Source: Acinetobacter sp. HR7 (GTDB taxonomy: Bacteria; Pseudomonadota; Gammaproteobacteria; Pseudomonadales; Moraxellaceae). Taken from it: 64,000 nucleotides of DNA. The translations under genes were made by a program, and so were the position numbers. The notes beneath the pieces were generated by a model that did not search any database, was not told the DNA's origin, and saw only the letters and a list, made by a program, of their open reading frames with translations. The stretch's first letter is position 1; every line of letters starts with the position of its first letter. The stretch lies in contig NZ_JPQO01000167.1 in NCBI RefSeq assembly GCF_000773685.1, forward strand, positions 1 to 64,000, read 5' to 3'. This document shows, piece after piece, positions 1 to 9,597 of this stretch.

Positions 1-447
1 CGTCAATGCGTAAGTCCTATTATCTTGTTTACCTAAAAGGAAATTTCTTAAGTTCAGTTCAGCACGATTGATCTGATCTATGAAATACTTACTTTCATTT
101 TCAAAATTAGAATTCTTATTTTTTATGTAGATTAATGTTCTCCATGAAAGGGAAGCACAGAATTTTGCTAACCAATCTTTATACTCAATAACATAAATTT
201 TTTGATCTAAAAAAGGCATAAACATTTTTTCAGAAAATTGTTTTTCCCAACTCGAAAAAAGAAGCTCACAATCGCTGCATAATAGATAGTCCTTGATAAT
301 ATCTTGTTGCCTTTTATTGATGTTATCTACGTTTCGGAGATAGCCTGTAGCACTAGTCTTTTTTAGCCATTTACCAACAAATTTGGGGATAAAGTGACTT
401 TCTTTTAATTCTTTCGATTCATGGCAAAGCGCACATATATTATTCAT
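1..447 (-). CDS. HNH-like zinc-ribbon protein, partial (3' end off the left edge)
   Basis: An open leftward frame of 149 codons starts at ATG 447 and leaves the window without a stop. The protein begins with a CxxC pair (C5, C8) followed by the motif SHFIPKFV at 17-24, and has a second CxxC pair at C57 and C60. This two-knuckle layout with a nearby His resembles HNH-type nuclease domains and small proteins often found in accessory or defence regions. That assignment is inference from pattern only, since the catalytic end lies outside the window. The ribosome site is weak. The gene is more AT-rich than metH next door and is separated from it by hairpin repeats, which fits acquired DNA at a variable site. 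Confidence 0.55.
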   Translation of the reverse strand, partial: MNNICALCHESKELKESHFIPKFVGKWLKKTSATGYLRNVDNINKRQQDIIKDYLLCSDCELLFSSWEKQFSEKMFMPFLDQKIYVIEYKDWLAKFCASLSWRTLIYIKNKNSNFENESKYFIDQINRAELNLRNFLLGKQDNRTYALT

Positions 448-526
448 TTTTTTCAGTATGCGTATGTTTTTGAAAATTTGAATAATATCGCTTAATTTTT
501 ATTATTAATCAATTAATCCCTCCCAA

Positions 527-599
527 CCTCCCTTTAGAAAAGGGAGGAGCTGTCATGTAATTAAATTGATGCGTGAAAGTCCCCCTTTGCAAAAGGGGG
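527..599. repeat. Two tandem C-rich/G-rich hairpins (dispersed-repeat type)
   Basis: CCTCCCTTT at 527-535 pairs with AAAGGGAGG at 539-547, and CCCCCTTT at 581-588 pairs with AAAGGGGG at 592-599, both with 3-nt loops. The two units are similar to each other and resemble short palindromic repeats scattered between genes in many proteobacterial genomes. The gap at 448-681 holds these units and the terminator after them. I see no gene in it. Confidence 0.6.
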
Positions 600-630
600 G
601 ATTTAGGGGGATTCAAAAGTACTTAAACAA

Positions 631-660
631 AAAAAATCCCCTCAATTGAGGGGATTTTTT
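631..660. terminator. Bidirectional intrinsic terminator after metH
   Basis: AAAAAATCCCCTC (631-643) and its complement (648-660) form a 13-bp stem around loop aatt, with T-tracts on both strands. It ends the leftward metH transcript. Confidence 0.85.
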
Positions 661-681
661 CCACTCTAAACTAGAGGAATC

Positions 682-3600
682 TTACACGATAGAATCATCC
701 AGATTAGGCGCTAACCAGCGTTTCGCTTCATCCAGTGTCCAGCCTTTACGTTTCGCATAATCTTCCAGCTGATCACCAGAGATTTTACCCACGTTAAAGT
801 ATTCAGTTTGCGGGTTCGCATAATAGAAACCGCTGACTGATGAAGGTGGCCACATTGCAAAACTAGAAGTCAGGTAAGTACCAATCTTGTCAGTTGAACC
901 CAACCAGTCAAACAATGGCGCTTTTTCTGAGTGCTCAGGACAAGCAGGGTAACCCGGTGCTGGACGGATACCAACATATTTCTCTTTAATCAACTCATCG
1001 TTAGTTAAAGACTCATCTGCCTGATAACCCCAGAACTCCTTACGGATCCGCTGGTGCAGATGTTCTGCAAAGGCTTCCGCAAAACGGTCAGCCAGTGACT
1101 GCACCAGAATCGCGTTATAGTCGTCGCCTTTGGCCTTGTACTCATTTGCCAGTTCTTCCGCACCGAAGATCGAAACGGTAAAGCCACCCAGATAATCCTG
1201 AGCCACATTTTTAGGCGCAATAAAGTCAGCCAGCGAGTAGTTGGCTTTGCCAGTTACCTTGTCAGATTGCTGACGCAGATGCTGGAAGATATGGGTAACA
1301 TTGCCATTTTGATCGGCAACGGCAACTGTATCTGCTGCGACACGGTTCGCTGGGTAAATGCTAAAGGTTGCACGTGCATCGAAACGTTTATTTTCGATGA
1401 TGTCTTTCAGCATTTCCTGAGCCTGGTTATACAGGTCACGTGCTGCTTCACCAACCACTTCATCTTCCAGGATTTTCGGGAATTTACCCGCCAGACTCCA
1501 AGAAATAAAGAACGGTGTCCAGTCAAAGTATTCCACCAAGGTTTCCAGCGGATAGTTGGTGAAGGTTTGTGAACCAATAAAGTTTGGTTTTACTGGCGCA
1601 TTCTTGTCGAAGTCGATCTTGAAGCTATTTTCAATTGCTTCCTGATAAGACAGCTTTGCTGCTTTCGGTTGTTTATTCGCTAAACGCACACGGATTTTTT
1701 CATAATCCGCGGCATAGTCTGCCAGTAACTGTGGCTTCATTTCTGGAGACAGTAACTGGGTCGCTACACCGACTGCACGTGAAGCATCAGCCGTATAAAG
1801 TACGCCATCATTTTGGTATTGAGGCGCAATCTTCACGGCAGTGTGTGCTTTAGAAGTCGTCGCACCACCAATCATCAATGGAATCTTGAAGCCTTTGCGC
1901 TGCATTTCTTTGGCAACAAATACCATCTCATCCAGAGAAGGGGTGATCAGACCAGACAGACCGATGATATCGACTTTTTCGTCAATCGCGGTTTGCAGGA
2001 TTTTTTCACATGGCACCATCACGCCAAGATCCACGATGTCATAACCGTTACAGCCCAGTACCACGCCGACAATGTTCTTACCGATATCGTGTACGTCACC
2101 TTTTACGGTCGCCAGCAGGATTTTACCTTTGGCTTCGCCTTGGGTTTTCTCTGCTTCAATGAACGGATTCAGCCAAGCCACGGCCTGTTTCATCACACGT
2201 GCAGATTTCACCACCTGTGGCAGGAACATTTTACCGGCACCGAACAGGTCACCAACCACGTTCATACCCGCCATCAATGGACCTTCAATCACATCCAGTG
2301 GACGAACCGCTTTCAGACGCGCTTCTTCAGTATCCTGGTCGATATAAGTGGTAATGCCTTTGACCAGTGCGTACTCAAGACGTTTTTCTACCGGTTCATT
2401 ACGCCAAGCCAGATCTTCTTCAGCTTTCTGGCTGCCGCCCTGACCACGGTATTTTTCAGCAATTTCCAGCAGTTTTTCAGTTGCTTCGTTGCCGCTTTCG
2501 CCCTGGTTACGGTTTAGGATCACATCTTCAACCGCAGCTTTCAGTTCAGGATCGATGTCATCGTAAATCGCCAGCTGACCGGCATTCACGATACCCATGG
2601 TCAGACCTTGCTGGATACCGTAGTACAGGAATACCGCATGGATCGCTTCACGGACAGGCTCATTACCACGGAATGAGAAGGATACATTTGAGATACCGCC
2701 AGAGATCATGGCATTTGGCAGGTTCTGTTTGATCCAGCCAGTCGCTTCGATGAAGTCAACAGCATAGTTATTATGTTCTTCGATACCGGTTGCTACCGCA
2801 AACACGTTCGGGTCAAAGATGATGTCTTCAGAAGGGAAGCCGACTTCATTGACCAGAATGTCATACGAACGTTTACAGATCGATTTTTTGCGTTCCGCAG
2901 TATCTGCCTGACCATCTTCATCAAAGGCCATGACGATCACGGCAGCACCGTACTGACGGCACAGGCGGGCACGTTCGACAAATTCGTCATAACCTTCTTT
3001 CAGGGAAATCGAGTTCACGACCGCTTTACCCTGTACGCATTTCAGACCCGCTTCGATAATGTCCCATTTAGACGAATCCAACATGATCGGCACACGTGAG
3101 ATATCCGGCTCAGAGGCGATCAGATTCAGGAAGTGAACCATTGCCCCTTGAGAATCCAGCATACCTTCATCCATGTTAATGTCGATGATCTGTGCACCGG
3201 CTTCAACCTGCTGACGGGCAACGTCCAGAGCTTCAGTGAAGTTTTCTTCTTTGATCAGACGCAGGAATTTTTTTGAACCGGTGACGTTGGTTCGTTCACC
3301 GACATTCACGAACAACGAATCTTTGGTGATGTTAAATGGTTCTAAACCACTGAGACGGCATGCTGGTTCGATTTCTGGTACTTTACGTGGTGCAATGCCT
3401 TCAACGGCTTGCGCAATCGCACGGATATGATCCGGAGTGGTACCACAGCAACCGCCCGTGATGTTAATCAAACCGCTTTCAGCGAATTCTTTAATAAAGG
3501 CCGCAGTCTGTTCCGGCGTTTCATCATAACCACCGAAAGCATTTGGTAGGCCGGCGTTCGGGTGTGCAGAAACAAAGGTATCAGCAACGTCAGACACGGT

Positions 3601-4368
3601 TTTCACGTGTGGACGCATTGCATCGGCACCGAGGGCACAGTTAAAGCCGATTGATAGCGGTTCCGCATGACGTACCGAGTTCCAGAACGCTTCTGCAGTT
3701 TGACCAGTTAAAGTACGGCCAGAAGCATCAGTAATAGTCCCGGAAATCATAATTGGTAATTCGGTGCCCAGTTCTTTGAACACTTCTTTGACTGCAAAGA
3801 TCGCAGCTTTGGCATTCAAGGTATCGAAGATAGTCTCGATCAGGATGATATCGGCACCGCCTTCAATCAACGCCTTGGTTGATTCCATGTAATTCACTTT
3901 CAGTTCGTCAAAAGTGATATTACGGAAGGCTGGGTCGTTCACATTCGGTGAAATGGAAGTGGTGCGTGATGTTGGTCCAATCACACCTGCCACGAAACGT
4001 GGTTTTTCTGGTGTTGAATATTTGGCACAAGCTTCTTTGGCCAGACGCGCAGCTTCACGGTTGATTTCCGGAACCAGATCTTCCATGTGATAGTCGGACA
4101 TGGAAACGCGGGTACCATTGAAGGAGTTGGTTTCAATGATATCGGCACCGGCTTCAAGGTAGGCTTCGTGAATGCCTTGAATAATCTGTGGCTGGGTCAG
4201 TACCAATAAGTCGTTATTGCCTTTAAGGTCGTATGCCCAATCAGCAAAACGCTCACCACGATAATCGGCTTCTTCCAATTTATGGCGTTGGATCATGGTA
4301 CCCATCGCACCATCGATAATTAAAATTCTCTTGGCAAGAAGTTCTTTTAGGGTGGCAAGTGTGGACAT
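682..4368 (-). CDS. metH: Cobalamin-dependent methionine synthase
   Basis: This enzyme transfers a methyl group from 5-methyltetrahydrofolate to homocysteine through cobalamin, the last step of methionine synthesis in the cytoplasm. The 1228 residues match the usual MetH length. All four modules are visible: the homocysteine domain (zinc Cys near 244 and the CC pair of GGCCGTTP near 306), the pterin domain ([13 protein letters not shown] near 355), the cobalamin domain with the lower-ligand motif [11 protein letters not shown] (His near 759), and the C-terminal AdoMet reactivation domain ([15 protein letters not shown] near 1135). The gene is monocistronic, divergent from the phosphate transporter gene and followed by an intrinsic terminator. 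I did not recognise a cobalamin or SAM riboswitch upstream. Confidence 0.98.
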   Translation of the reverse strand: MSTLATLKELLAKRILIIDGAMGTMIQRHKLEEADYRGERFADWAYDLKGNNDLLVLTQPQIIQGIHEAYLEAGADIIETNSFNGTRVSMSDYHMEDLVPEINREAARLAKEACAKYSTPEKPRFVAGVIGPTSRTTSISPNVNDPAFRNITFDELKVNYMESTKALIEGGADIILIETIFDTLNAKAAIFAVKEVFKELGTELPIMISGTITDASGRTLTGQTAEAFWNSVRHAEPLSIGFNCALGADAMRPHVKTVSDVADTFVSAHPNAGLPNAFGGYDETPEQTAAFIKEFAESGLINITGGCCGTTPDHIRAIAQAVEGIAPRKVPEIEPACRLSGLEPFNITKDSLFVNVGERTNVTGSKKFLRLIKEENFTEALDVARQQVEAGAQIIDINMDEGMLDSQGAMVHFLNLIASEPDISRVPIMLDSSKWDIIEAGLKCVQGKAVVNSISLKEGYDEFVERARLCRQYGAAVIVMAFDEDGQADTAERKKSICKRSYDILVNEVGFPSEDIIFDPNVFAVATGIEEHNNYAVDFIEATGWIKQNLPNAMISGGISNVSFSFRGNEPVREAIHAVFLYYGIQQGLTMGIVNAGQLAIYDDIDPELKAAVEDVILNRNQGESGNEATEKLLEIAEKYRGQGGSQKAEEDLAWRNEPVEKRLEYALVKGITTYIDQDTEEARLKAVRPLDVIEGPLMAGMNVVGDLFGAGKMFLPQVVKSARVMKQAVAWLNPFIEAEKTQGEAKGKILLATVKGDVHDIGKNIVGVVLGCNGYDIVDLGVMVPCEKILQTAIDEKVDIIGLSGLITPSLDEMVFVAKEMQRKGFKIPLMIGGATTSKAHTAVKIAPQYQNDGVLYTADASRAVGVATQLLSPEMKPQLLADYAADYEKIRVRLANKQPKAAKLSYQEAIENSFKIDFDKNAPVKPNFIGSQTFTNYPLETLVEYFDWTPFFISWSLAGKFPKILEDEVVGEAARDLYNQAQEMLKDIIENKRFDARATFSIYPANRVAADTVAVADQNGNVTHIFQHLRQQSDKVTGKANYSLADFIAPKNVAQDYLGGFTVSIFGAEELANEYKAKGDDYNAILVQSLADRFAEAFAEHLHQRIRKEFWGYQADESLTNDELIKEKYVGIRPAPGYPACPEHSEKAPLFDWLGSTDKIGTYLTSSFAMWPPSSVSGFYYANPQTEYFNVGKISGDQLEDYAKRKGWTLDEAKRWLAPNLDDSIV

Positions 4369-4819
4369 TCAAACTTTCTCAGTAAGCATTAAAAAACGGC
4401 AATAATCTTAACAGATTAGTGGACAGTTTGCTGTAGCTGTTCTTCAGAATGCTGGATATGTCTGATATGAAATTTTGATAAGCAGTTCAGACGCTGGATA
4501 GAAGACTGAAATCAGATAGAAAACTCAAAAAAAGCGATGGACAGATTAACAAGCTGAGCTGAACAGAAAAATGTAAGCGAGTTTCATCAGACTGTCATCT
4601 TAGGGGCGCAATATTTAGACAAGCAGCAATTAAGTGGTTCTATGACAGGCTGAACTTTAGCCGCTTATATAGTTCAAAACCTATAAAAACTGGCACATCA
4701 GAAAAGGGTGAATGTTCACAAGTAATTGATTAATAAAATTTAAAAATAAAATTTTTTGTAAAAATTTTAGGATCACTGGCAGTTATAAAGTCTAAAAAAT
4801 TACTTTCGCTGGCAGGTCA

Positions 4820-4837
4820 TTGTCATATAATTGTCAC
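4820..4837 (+). promoter_or_regulatory. Pho box (PhoB-binding site) upstream of the phosphate transporter
   Basis: TTGTCAT-ATAA-TTGTCAC is a direct repeat with 11-bp period. By my count it matches the E. coli Pho-box consensus CTGTCATAWAWCTGTCAY at 16 of 18 positions. A weaker 14 of 18 match lies at 4581-4598 (GTTTCAT, 4 nt, CTGTCAT). In PhoB-activated promoters the box replaces the -35 element with the -10 about 10 bp downstream. The AT-rich stretch around 4848-4853 would then be the -10, placing the transcript start near 4860. The rest of the 4369-4844 gap shows nothing else I can name. Confidence 0.65.
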
Positions 4838-4886
4838 AATTTAATTGAACAATATGGGGATTCTAGAATCCTCTATTCCTGCTTGC

Positions 4887-6506
4887 ATGAATTCTAATCA
4901 AACTCCCTTAGAATCAGCACAAGGAACGTCTTCAAAACACACGAAGAACGTACATGTGCCGACACCGAAGTTTTTTATGCCGGTGTTCCTGACTCTAATC
5001 ATTTCGACGCTGATCTATATCGGCTTTCAATTGACTTCCGATATTGCACATGTCCCTGCGGTACAGATGGGGTCATTGATCCTTTTAGGCACAGCATTAC
5101 TGATTGCGCTGGGCTTTGAATTTGTCAACGGTTTCCACGATACCGCCAATGCAGTAGCAACCGTGATTTATACCAACGCCTTGTCTGCACCTGTGGCTGT
5201 GATGTGGGCGGGTTTCTGTAATTTCATGGGGGTGATGGTCGCAAGCGGCGCGGTTGCCTATGGGATTATCGCCCTGTTGCCGGTTGAGCTGATCATGAAT
5301 GTCGGCACCGGTGCCGGTTTTGCCATGGTCTTTTCCATGCTGATTGCGGCGATTCTTTGGAACTTGGGCACTTGGTTCTTGGGTATTCCAGCTTCCAGTT
5401 CCCATACCCTGATCGGTTCGATTCTGGGTGTCGGCATCATGAACTATCTGCTGAATGCGGGTAGTGGTGCATCTGGTGTCGATGTTGAGCAGGTGATCAA
5501 GGTCGGTAAAGCCTTGCTGTTCTCGCCACTGATCGGTTTTGTTTTTGCCGGCATCTTGTTCCTGTTGGTGAAAAAAATCTTTAAACGTCAGCTTGAACTG
5601 TTTAAGCCACCTGAAGGCAACAAGCCACCACCACCACTGATTCGTGCCATTCTGATCTTTACCTGTACTGGTGTCAGCTTTGCGCATGGTTCAAACGACG
5701 GTCAAAAAGGTATGGGCCTGATCATGCTGATCCTGATCGGCTGTGTACCGCTGGCTTACTCACTGAACAAGAATCTGGATACCGCACATATCCAGTCTTT
5801 CGGTCAGCTGTCTGTACAAACGGCTGATGCCATCTATCCAAAGCATGAAGATATTCCAGATGAAAAAGCACGCGCCATCATCACGACTTACATTCAAACC
5901 AAAGAACTGAATGCTGAAGTGGTACCTGCACTGGCAAGCCTGACGGATCACCTGGGTGACAAGGTCGGCAGCTACAGCAACATCAAGGATGTTCCTGAAG
6001 CACAGGTGTCTGAATTCCGTAATGACATGTACCTGAGCACCACAGCATTTAAACGTCTGGAAAAAGCAGAAGCTTTACCGACGATGACCGCTGCTCAGGA
6101 AAAAACAGTCGATGAATATCGCGATAATCTGGATTCATTCTTGCAGTACATCCCAACCTGGGTGAAAGTGGCAACTGCCTTGGCACTGGGCTTAGGGACT
6201 ATGGTGGGCTGGAAACGCATCGTGGTGACTGTGGGCGAGCGTATTGGTAAAGAACACATGACTTATGGTCAGGGTATGTCTGCTGAACTGGTTGCGATGT
6301 CTACGATTGCTGCTGCGGATGGCTTTGGTATGCCGGTATCTACCACGCACGTTTTAAACTCTGCCGTTGCAGGTACCATGGTGGCGAACAAATCCGGTCT
6401 GAACTTCAAGATGGTGAAATCGATTTTGTCTGCCTGGGTGTTTACACTACCCGCAACGATCTGTTTATCCGGTGCACTGTACTGGTTGTTATTAAAAGTT
6501 TTCTAA
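4887..6506 (+). CDS. pit: PiT-family inorganic phosphate transporter
   Basis: This is an inner-membrane phosphate symporter of the PiT family (low-affinity, usually metal-phosphate/proton). The N-terminal half carries the family signature NGFHDTANAVATVIYT, the middle has SFAHGSNDGQKGMG, and the C-terminal half repeats the fold with FGMPVSTTHVLNSAVAG. A hydrophilic loop of about 110 residues separates the halves. The open frame extends to TTG 4845 and ATG 4854. I prefer ATG 4887 (MNSNQTPLESAQ) because the Pho box implies a transcript start near 4860. None of the three starts has a good Shine-Dalgarno, so the start is uncertain. The Pho box suggests induction by phosphate limitation, which is not the classic view of Pit as constitutive. 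Confidence 0.9.
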   Translation: MNSNQTPLESAQGTSSKHTKNVHVPTPKFFMPVFLTLIISTLIYIGFQLTSDIAHVPAVQMGSLILLGTALLIALGFEFVNGFHDTANAVATVIYTNALSAPVAVMWAGFCNFMGVMVASGAVAYGIIALLPVELIMNVGTGAGFAMVFSMLIAAILWNLGTWFLGIPASSSHTLIGSILGVGIMNYLLNAGSGASGVDVEQVIKVGKALLFSPLIGFVFAGILFLLVKKIFKRQLELFKPPEGNKPPPPLIRAILIFTCTGVSFAHGSNDGQKGMGLIMLILIGCVPLAYSLNKNLDTAHIQSFGQLSVQTADAIYPKHEDIPDEKARAIITTYIQTKELNAEVVPALASLTDHLGDKVGSYSNIKDVPEAQVSEFRNDMYLSTTAFKRLEKAEALPTMTAAQEKTVDEYRDNLDSFLQYIPTWVKVATALALGLGTMVGWKRIVVTVGERIGKEHMTYGQGMSAELVAMSTIAAADGFGMPVSTTHVLNSAVAGTMVANKSGLNFKMVKSILSAWVFTLPATICLSGALYWLLLKVF

Positions 6507-6546
6507 AAAGATCGGATGTAAAAGAGGAAATCAGGATAACGACTAA

Positions 6547-6601
6547 GGCGACAGGGATGTCGCCGTTAGACTGTGATATAGGGACATATCATCAGTCTAA
6601 C
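6547..6601 (+). repeat. Double-hairpin element downstream of pit
   Basis: GGCGACA (6547-6553) pairs with TGTCGCC (6558-6564). Immediately after, GTTAGACTG (6565-6573) pairs with CAGTCTAAC (6593-6601) around an inner GATAT/ATATC helix. It lacks a T-tract and so looks like a repetitive extragenic element rather than a simple terminator. Confidence 0.5.
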
Positions 6602-6725
6602 AAAAGATTTTTGTTACTTTCGATCTTTCAAAAGTAAAGAAGAAAAGAATGGATCAACTTCAATTTGCTTAAAGTCCATTCATAAAAATTTGAAAGATTA
6701 AAAGCCTATATTGACCTCTCCCTAA

Positions 6726-6980
6726 CCCTCTCCTAGAAGGAGAGGGGATTTTACATTACGTATTCAAATAGAGTGATTTAAGCTTAATGCTGCTCTTTTT
6801 TTACCTAAAAGATGTAGGTTTAAATATCTAATAGTAATTTAGATTTATAACGGATGCGCCCTCTCCCTATGGGAGAGGGCTGGGGTGAGGGGAAAGAATA
6901 GGAATAACTATTAAAATACTTCTCCTTAACCCTCACTTGCGCTGCATTTTAAAAGCAGTGCTTTAAAGCTTGCTCAGGAG
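6726..6980. repeat. Cluster of CTCTCC/GGAGAG palindromic repeats
   Basis: Two clean hairpins occur: CCCTCTCCT 6726-6734 with AGGAGAGGG 6738-6746, and GCCCTCTCCC 6858-6867 with GGGAGAGGGC 6871-6880. A third, interrupted copy lies around 6921-6984 (tctccttaaccctc ... caggagaggg). The 6507-7002 gap is made of these and the preceding double hairpin. I see no gene in it. Confidence 0.65.
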
Positions 6981-7002
6981 AGGGAACTTCATTTAAGAAA
7001 AA

Positions 7003-8544
7003 TTATTTTTTCAACCTACCCAGTAATCCTTTCGGTAATTTATCCGTTGCAAAACCATATAAAGCCGCAAATGGCAGGGCAGTACGCGCCAGATAAGCCA
7101 CACGCCATAAACCGCCATGGTTTGCGCCATACATCATCAACTCGAGTGGATGATTCAGTTTTACATCTGGATTGGCCACAGATTCAGGATTACGCAGGTC
7201 GTGAATCCACAGCGCTGCCATAATCGCATTCGTCGTTTCAGGTGCAAAGGCTTCGACATCAAACAGACTGGCGCCATTAAATGCTGCTTTTAACAAAGGG
7301 TTCTTGGTCACTGAATAAGTCGTGGTTGAAGGTGCAATATTGATACTGACACACTGACCATTAGCACGCGCTAAAGTTGCACGCCATTGCTGCAGACGTT
7401 TGGCCAGTGCATAGTTTGGACCTTGCTCCACCACCAGACAGTCACTAACACCGTAAGGTTTTTCGCCAACTTTGAAGAGTTCCTGCTCATTTTTCTGGAA
7501 GAAGTGTTTACGGGAAATCAGTGAAATGCCCTTGGTTAAGGTACTTTCCAGTTTAGACAATTGCTGGTATTTGCTTTGTGCAGCCTGAACCACTTCTTCA
7601 GGTACTGCGTAGACATCGGTTGGAGTGCACATATACATCAGGCTGGTATTTGCTTTCTGTTCACTGACGTAGCTCATAATGGCATCCATCGCCATGGAAA
7701 CCCGCACGTGCTTTTCGCCATCCAGATAGGCAATCGCGGCCAGATCCAGATCTTGCTTGAACTGAATTAGCCATTGGGCAATTTCAGGAATCTGGGTCAG
7801 CAGATTTGCGCCGAGTTTTTCTTTTAAGATTTCCAGTGATGTATCTGCAGATAGTGCTTCAACCGATGGTGCATATAAAGTGGCATTGCCTTGACTCACG
7901 GTATCCAGAATCTTGCCCCAGACACGGGTATTCGGCAGGTCAATCGCGACAATATTAGCTCTCCATTTGGATAACCAGGTCAGTGGGCCTGCTTCAGAAG
8001 CGGCGCCGAAGAGCACCATAGTACGATCCGACAGGTCAAACCATTCCGGATGGGAAATACATTCACGCAGGGCATTGGCATGACTTGGTTCGACAATTCC
8101 ACGTTCTTCCCAAGACTGGATCTGATCTAGTAAAGCTTGTCCTTGCAGCTTTTTGCCATGATAAGGCACATACCATTCCGGTGAATTTTCTGATGAGCCT
8201 TTTAGCTGGAAAGTATGCAGTTTTTCTGCAGGCAAAGACATCACATCTTTGAGTACATATTTTTGACCATTACGGTAAAACTCAAAACTGCAATGCGCCG
8301 TTTCCAGACCCTGTTTGGCAATACTCAGTGCAGCACCTGCAGAACGCAGTCCATCTTCAACCAGGCGCTTAAAATGCACTGGATACTGTTTGCGCCAGTT
8401 TTTCTCCTGTTGTGCGGCATTGGCATGTACAGGATCAACTGCACCTAGGGCTGCGGAAATGATGTTACGGCCAATTTTTGAGGTGCTTGGTTTTTTTTCT
8501 GAGGCTGAAATGGTGAATTGAAGACCGTCTAGGGAATTGGACAT
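7003..8544 (-). CDS. Conserved hypothetical protein with a Rossmann-like segment
   Basis: I do not recognise this 513-residue family. It is largely soluble, without signal peptide. Near residues 178-200 a hydrophobic strand runs into GAASEAGP and then a strand ending in D (IVAIDLP), a pattern seen in nucleotide-binding Rossmann folds such as short-chain dehydrogenases. A canonical YxxxK follows nowhere obvious. The C-terminus is basic (KGLLGRLKK). It is transcribed alone, leftward, between a repeat cluster and two terminator hairpins. Function unassigned. An NAD(P)-binding role is only a guess from the glycine-rich segment. Confidence 0.8.
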   Translation of the reverse strand: MSNSLDGLQFTISASEKKPSTSKIGRNIISAALGAVDPVHANAAQQEKNWRKQYPVHFKRLVEDGLRSAGAALSIAKQGLETAHCSFEFYRNGQKYVLKDVMSLPAEKLHTFQLKGSSENSPEWYVPYHGKKLQGQALLDQIQSWEERGIVEPSHANALRECISHPEWFDLSDRTMVLFGAASEAGPLTWLSKWRANIVAIDLPNTRVWGKILDTVSQGNATLYAPSVEALSADTSLEILKEKLGANLLTQIPEIAQWLIQFKQDLDLAAIAYLDGEKHVRVSMAMDAIMSYVSEQKANTSLMYMCTPTDVYAVPEEVVQAAQSKYQQLSKLESTLTKGISLISRKHFFQKNEQELFKVGEKPYGVSDCLVVEQGPNYALAKRLQQWRATLARANGQCVSINIAPSTTTYSVTKNPLLKAAFNGASLFDVEAFAPETTNAIMAALWIHDLRNPESVANPDVKLNHPLELMMYGANHGGLWRVAYLARTALPFAALYGFATDKLPKGLLGRLKK

Positions 8545-8670
8545 GCAAAATATCTCGTGATTTACAGCGATTTATAGATAGATATACACATTATCGCTGC
8601 AAAATTTAGTCCAGGCTTGGCAATATATGACATCCTGACTTTGGAAATTATTACGAGATGTTTCAAGTAA

Positions 8671-8693
8671 AAAGGAAGTATGATACTTCCTTT
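8671..8693 (-). terminator. Orphan intrinsic terminator, leftward
   Basis: AAAGGAAGTA (8671-8680) and TACTTCCTTT (8684-8693) form a perfect 10-bp stem with a 3-nt loop. Reading leftward it is followed by a U-tract. It lies about 95 nt beyond the rhomboid gene's own terminator, so it is either a backup or ends a short RNA encoded at about 8694-8787. Confidence 0.65.
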
Positions 8694-8780
8694 GAGGAAT
8701 CTGCTTAAAAATTCATTAACTGAACTTGTATCAGCTCACTCGGTACGAAAATAGAGTAATCCGGACAGATCTCTATAAAT

Positions 8781-8805
8781 CATAAAAGGGGATAAGACTA
8801 TCCCC
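8781..8805 (-). terminator. Intrinsic terminator of the rhomboid gene
   Basis: GGGGATA (8788-8794) pairs with TATCCCC (8799-8805) around AGAC, and leftward the stem is followed by TTTTATG. It sits 15 nt after the stop codon at 8820. Confidence 0.75.
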
Positions 8806-8819
8806 GTGCTCCATAAAAT

Positions 8820-9482
8820 TTAAAGCGGAAGCTGAGCTAGTTTATTTAGGAAATGTGGAATGACAAGAGGTTCTAGAATGATGGTGATGATCACCCCATA
8901 AGCTGCTCCCCATAGGTGAGCACTATGGTTGATATTGCTGTTGCCGCGTTTGCCAGACCAGACACTATAAACCACATATAGCACGGCAAAAATAATCGCG
9001 GGTACTGGAATAAAGAACACAAAAATCAGTTTCCATGGCTCAAACAGGATATAGGCGAACAGTACCGCAGAAACTGCACCTGATGCACCCAGGCTGGCCC
9101 AGCGCGGATTATTTTTATTCTTTAAATAGCTTGGCAGGATTGCCGCAATTAGCCCCCCCAGATAGAACAGCACAAAGCCCATGTCAAACAGATACTGGCG
9201 GTAAAAGCTTTCAATGATGCTGCCAAAGAAGAACAGGGTAATCATGTTGAACAGCAGATGGGTACCATCAGCATGAATAAAACCATGCGCAATAAAGCGG
9301 TCATATTCACCACGTTGAATGGCAGGCGGCCAGAAAATTAGACGGTTCATTACTTTTTCTTTGGAAAAAGCAATGAAAGAGATGACACAGGTAATCAGAA
9401 TAAGGGTAATGGTATGATTAAAAGGTAAATGCAGCATATAAGACAGTTCTAATTCTGAAGTCGGGATATCTAATCTTGCCAT
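8820..9482 (-). CDS. Rhomboid-family intramembrane serine protease
   Basis: This 220-residue integral membrane protein has about six hydrophobic helices. The catalytic serine is in GASGAVSA (S134) and the catalytic histidine in HLWGAAYG (H189), the usual rhomboid dyad. HFIH-type residues and an N in the helix with HLLFNM match the oxyanion/L1 region of the family. Substrates cannot be read from the sequence. It is monocistronic and leftward, between nfuA (divergent) and the 513-residue protein. A second rhomboid is encoded at 17175-17993. Confidence 0.92.
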   Translation of the reverse strand: MARLDIPTSELELSYMLHLPFNHTITLILITCVISFIAFSKEKVMNRLIFWPPAIQRGEYDRFIAHGFIHADGTHLLFNMITLFFFGSIIESFYRQYLFDMGFVLFYLGGLIAAILPSYLKNKNNPRWASLGASGAVSAVLFAYILFEPWKLIFVFFIPVPAIIFAVLYVVYSVWSGKRGNSNINHSAHLWGAAYGVIITIILEPLVIPHFLNKLAQLPL

Positions 9483-9597
9483 TAATCTGGCATTTAGGTG
9501 GAACTTTTATAATAAATCCGACAATTTTAGTTGAAATTTTATATTTCCCCCGCATCTTCAGTTAAAATAGCAGCTTCAGCTTGAGGAAATTATTGTT

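Noticed and set aside
1813-2517. 234-codon plus-strand frame inside metH
   Set aside because: It is antisense to the conserved cobalamin domain region of metH. His/Phe/Gln-rich composition is typical of a shadow frame.
4369-4819. Cobalamin or SAM riboswitch upstream of metH
   Set aside because: I looked for the B12-box and SAM-type helices on the minus strand and did not find a convincing match.
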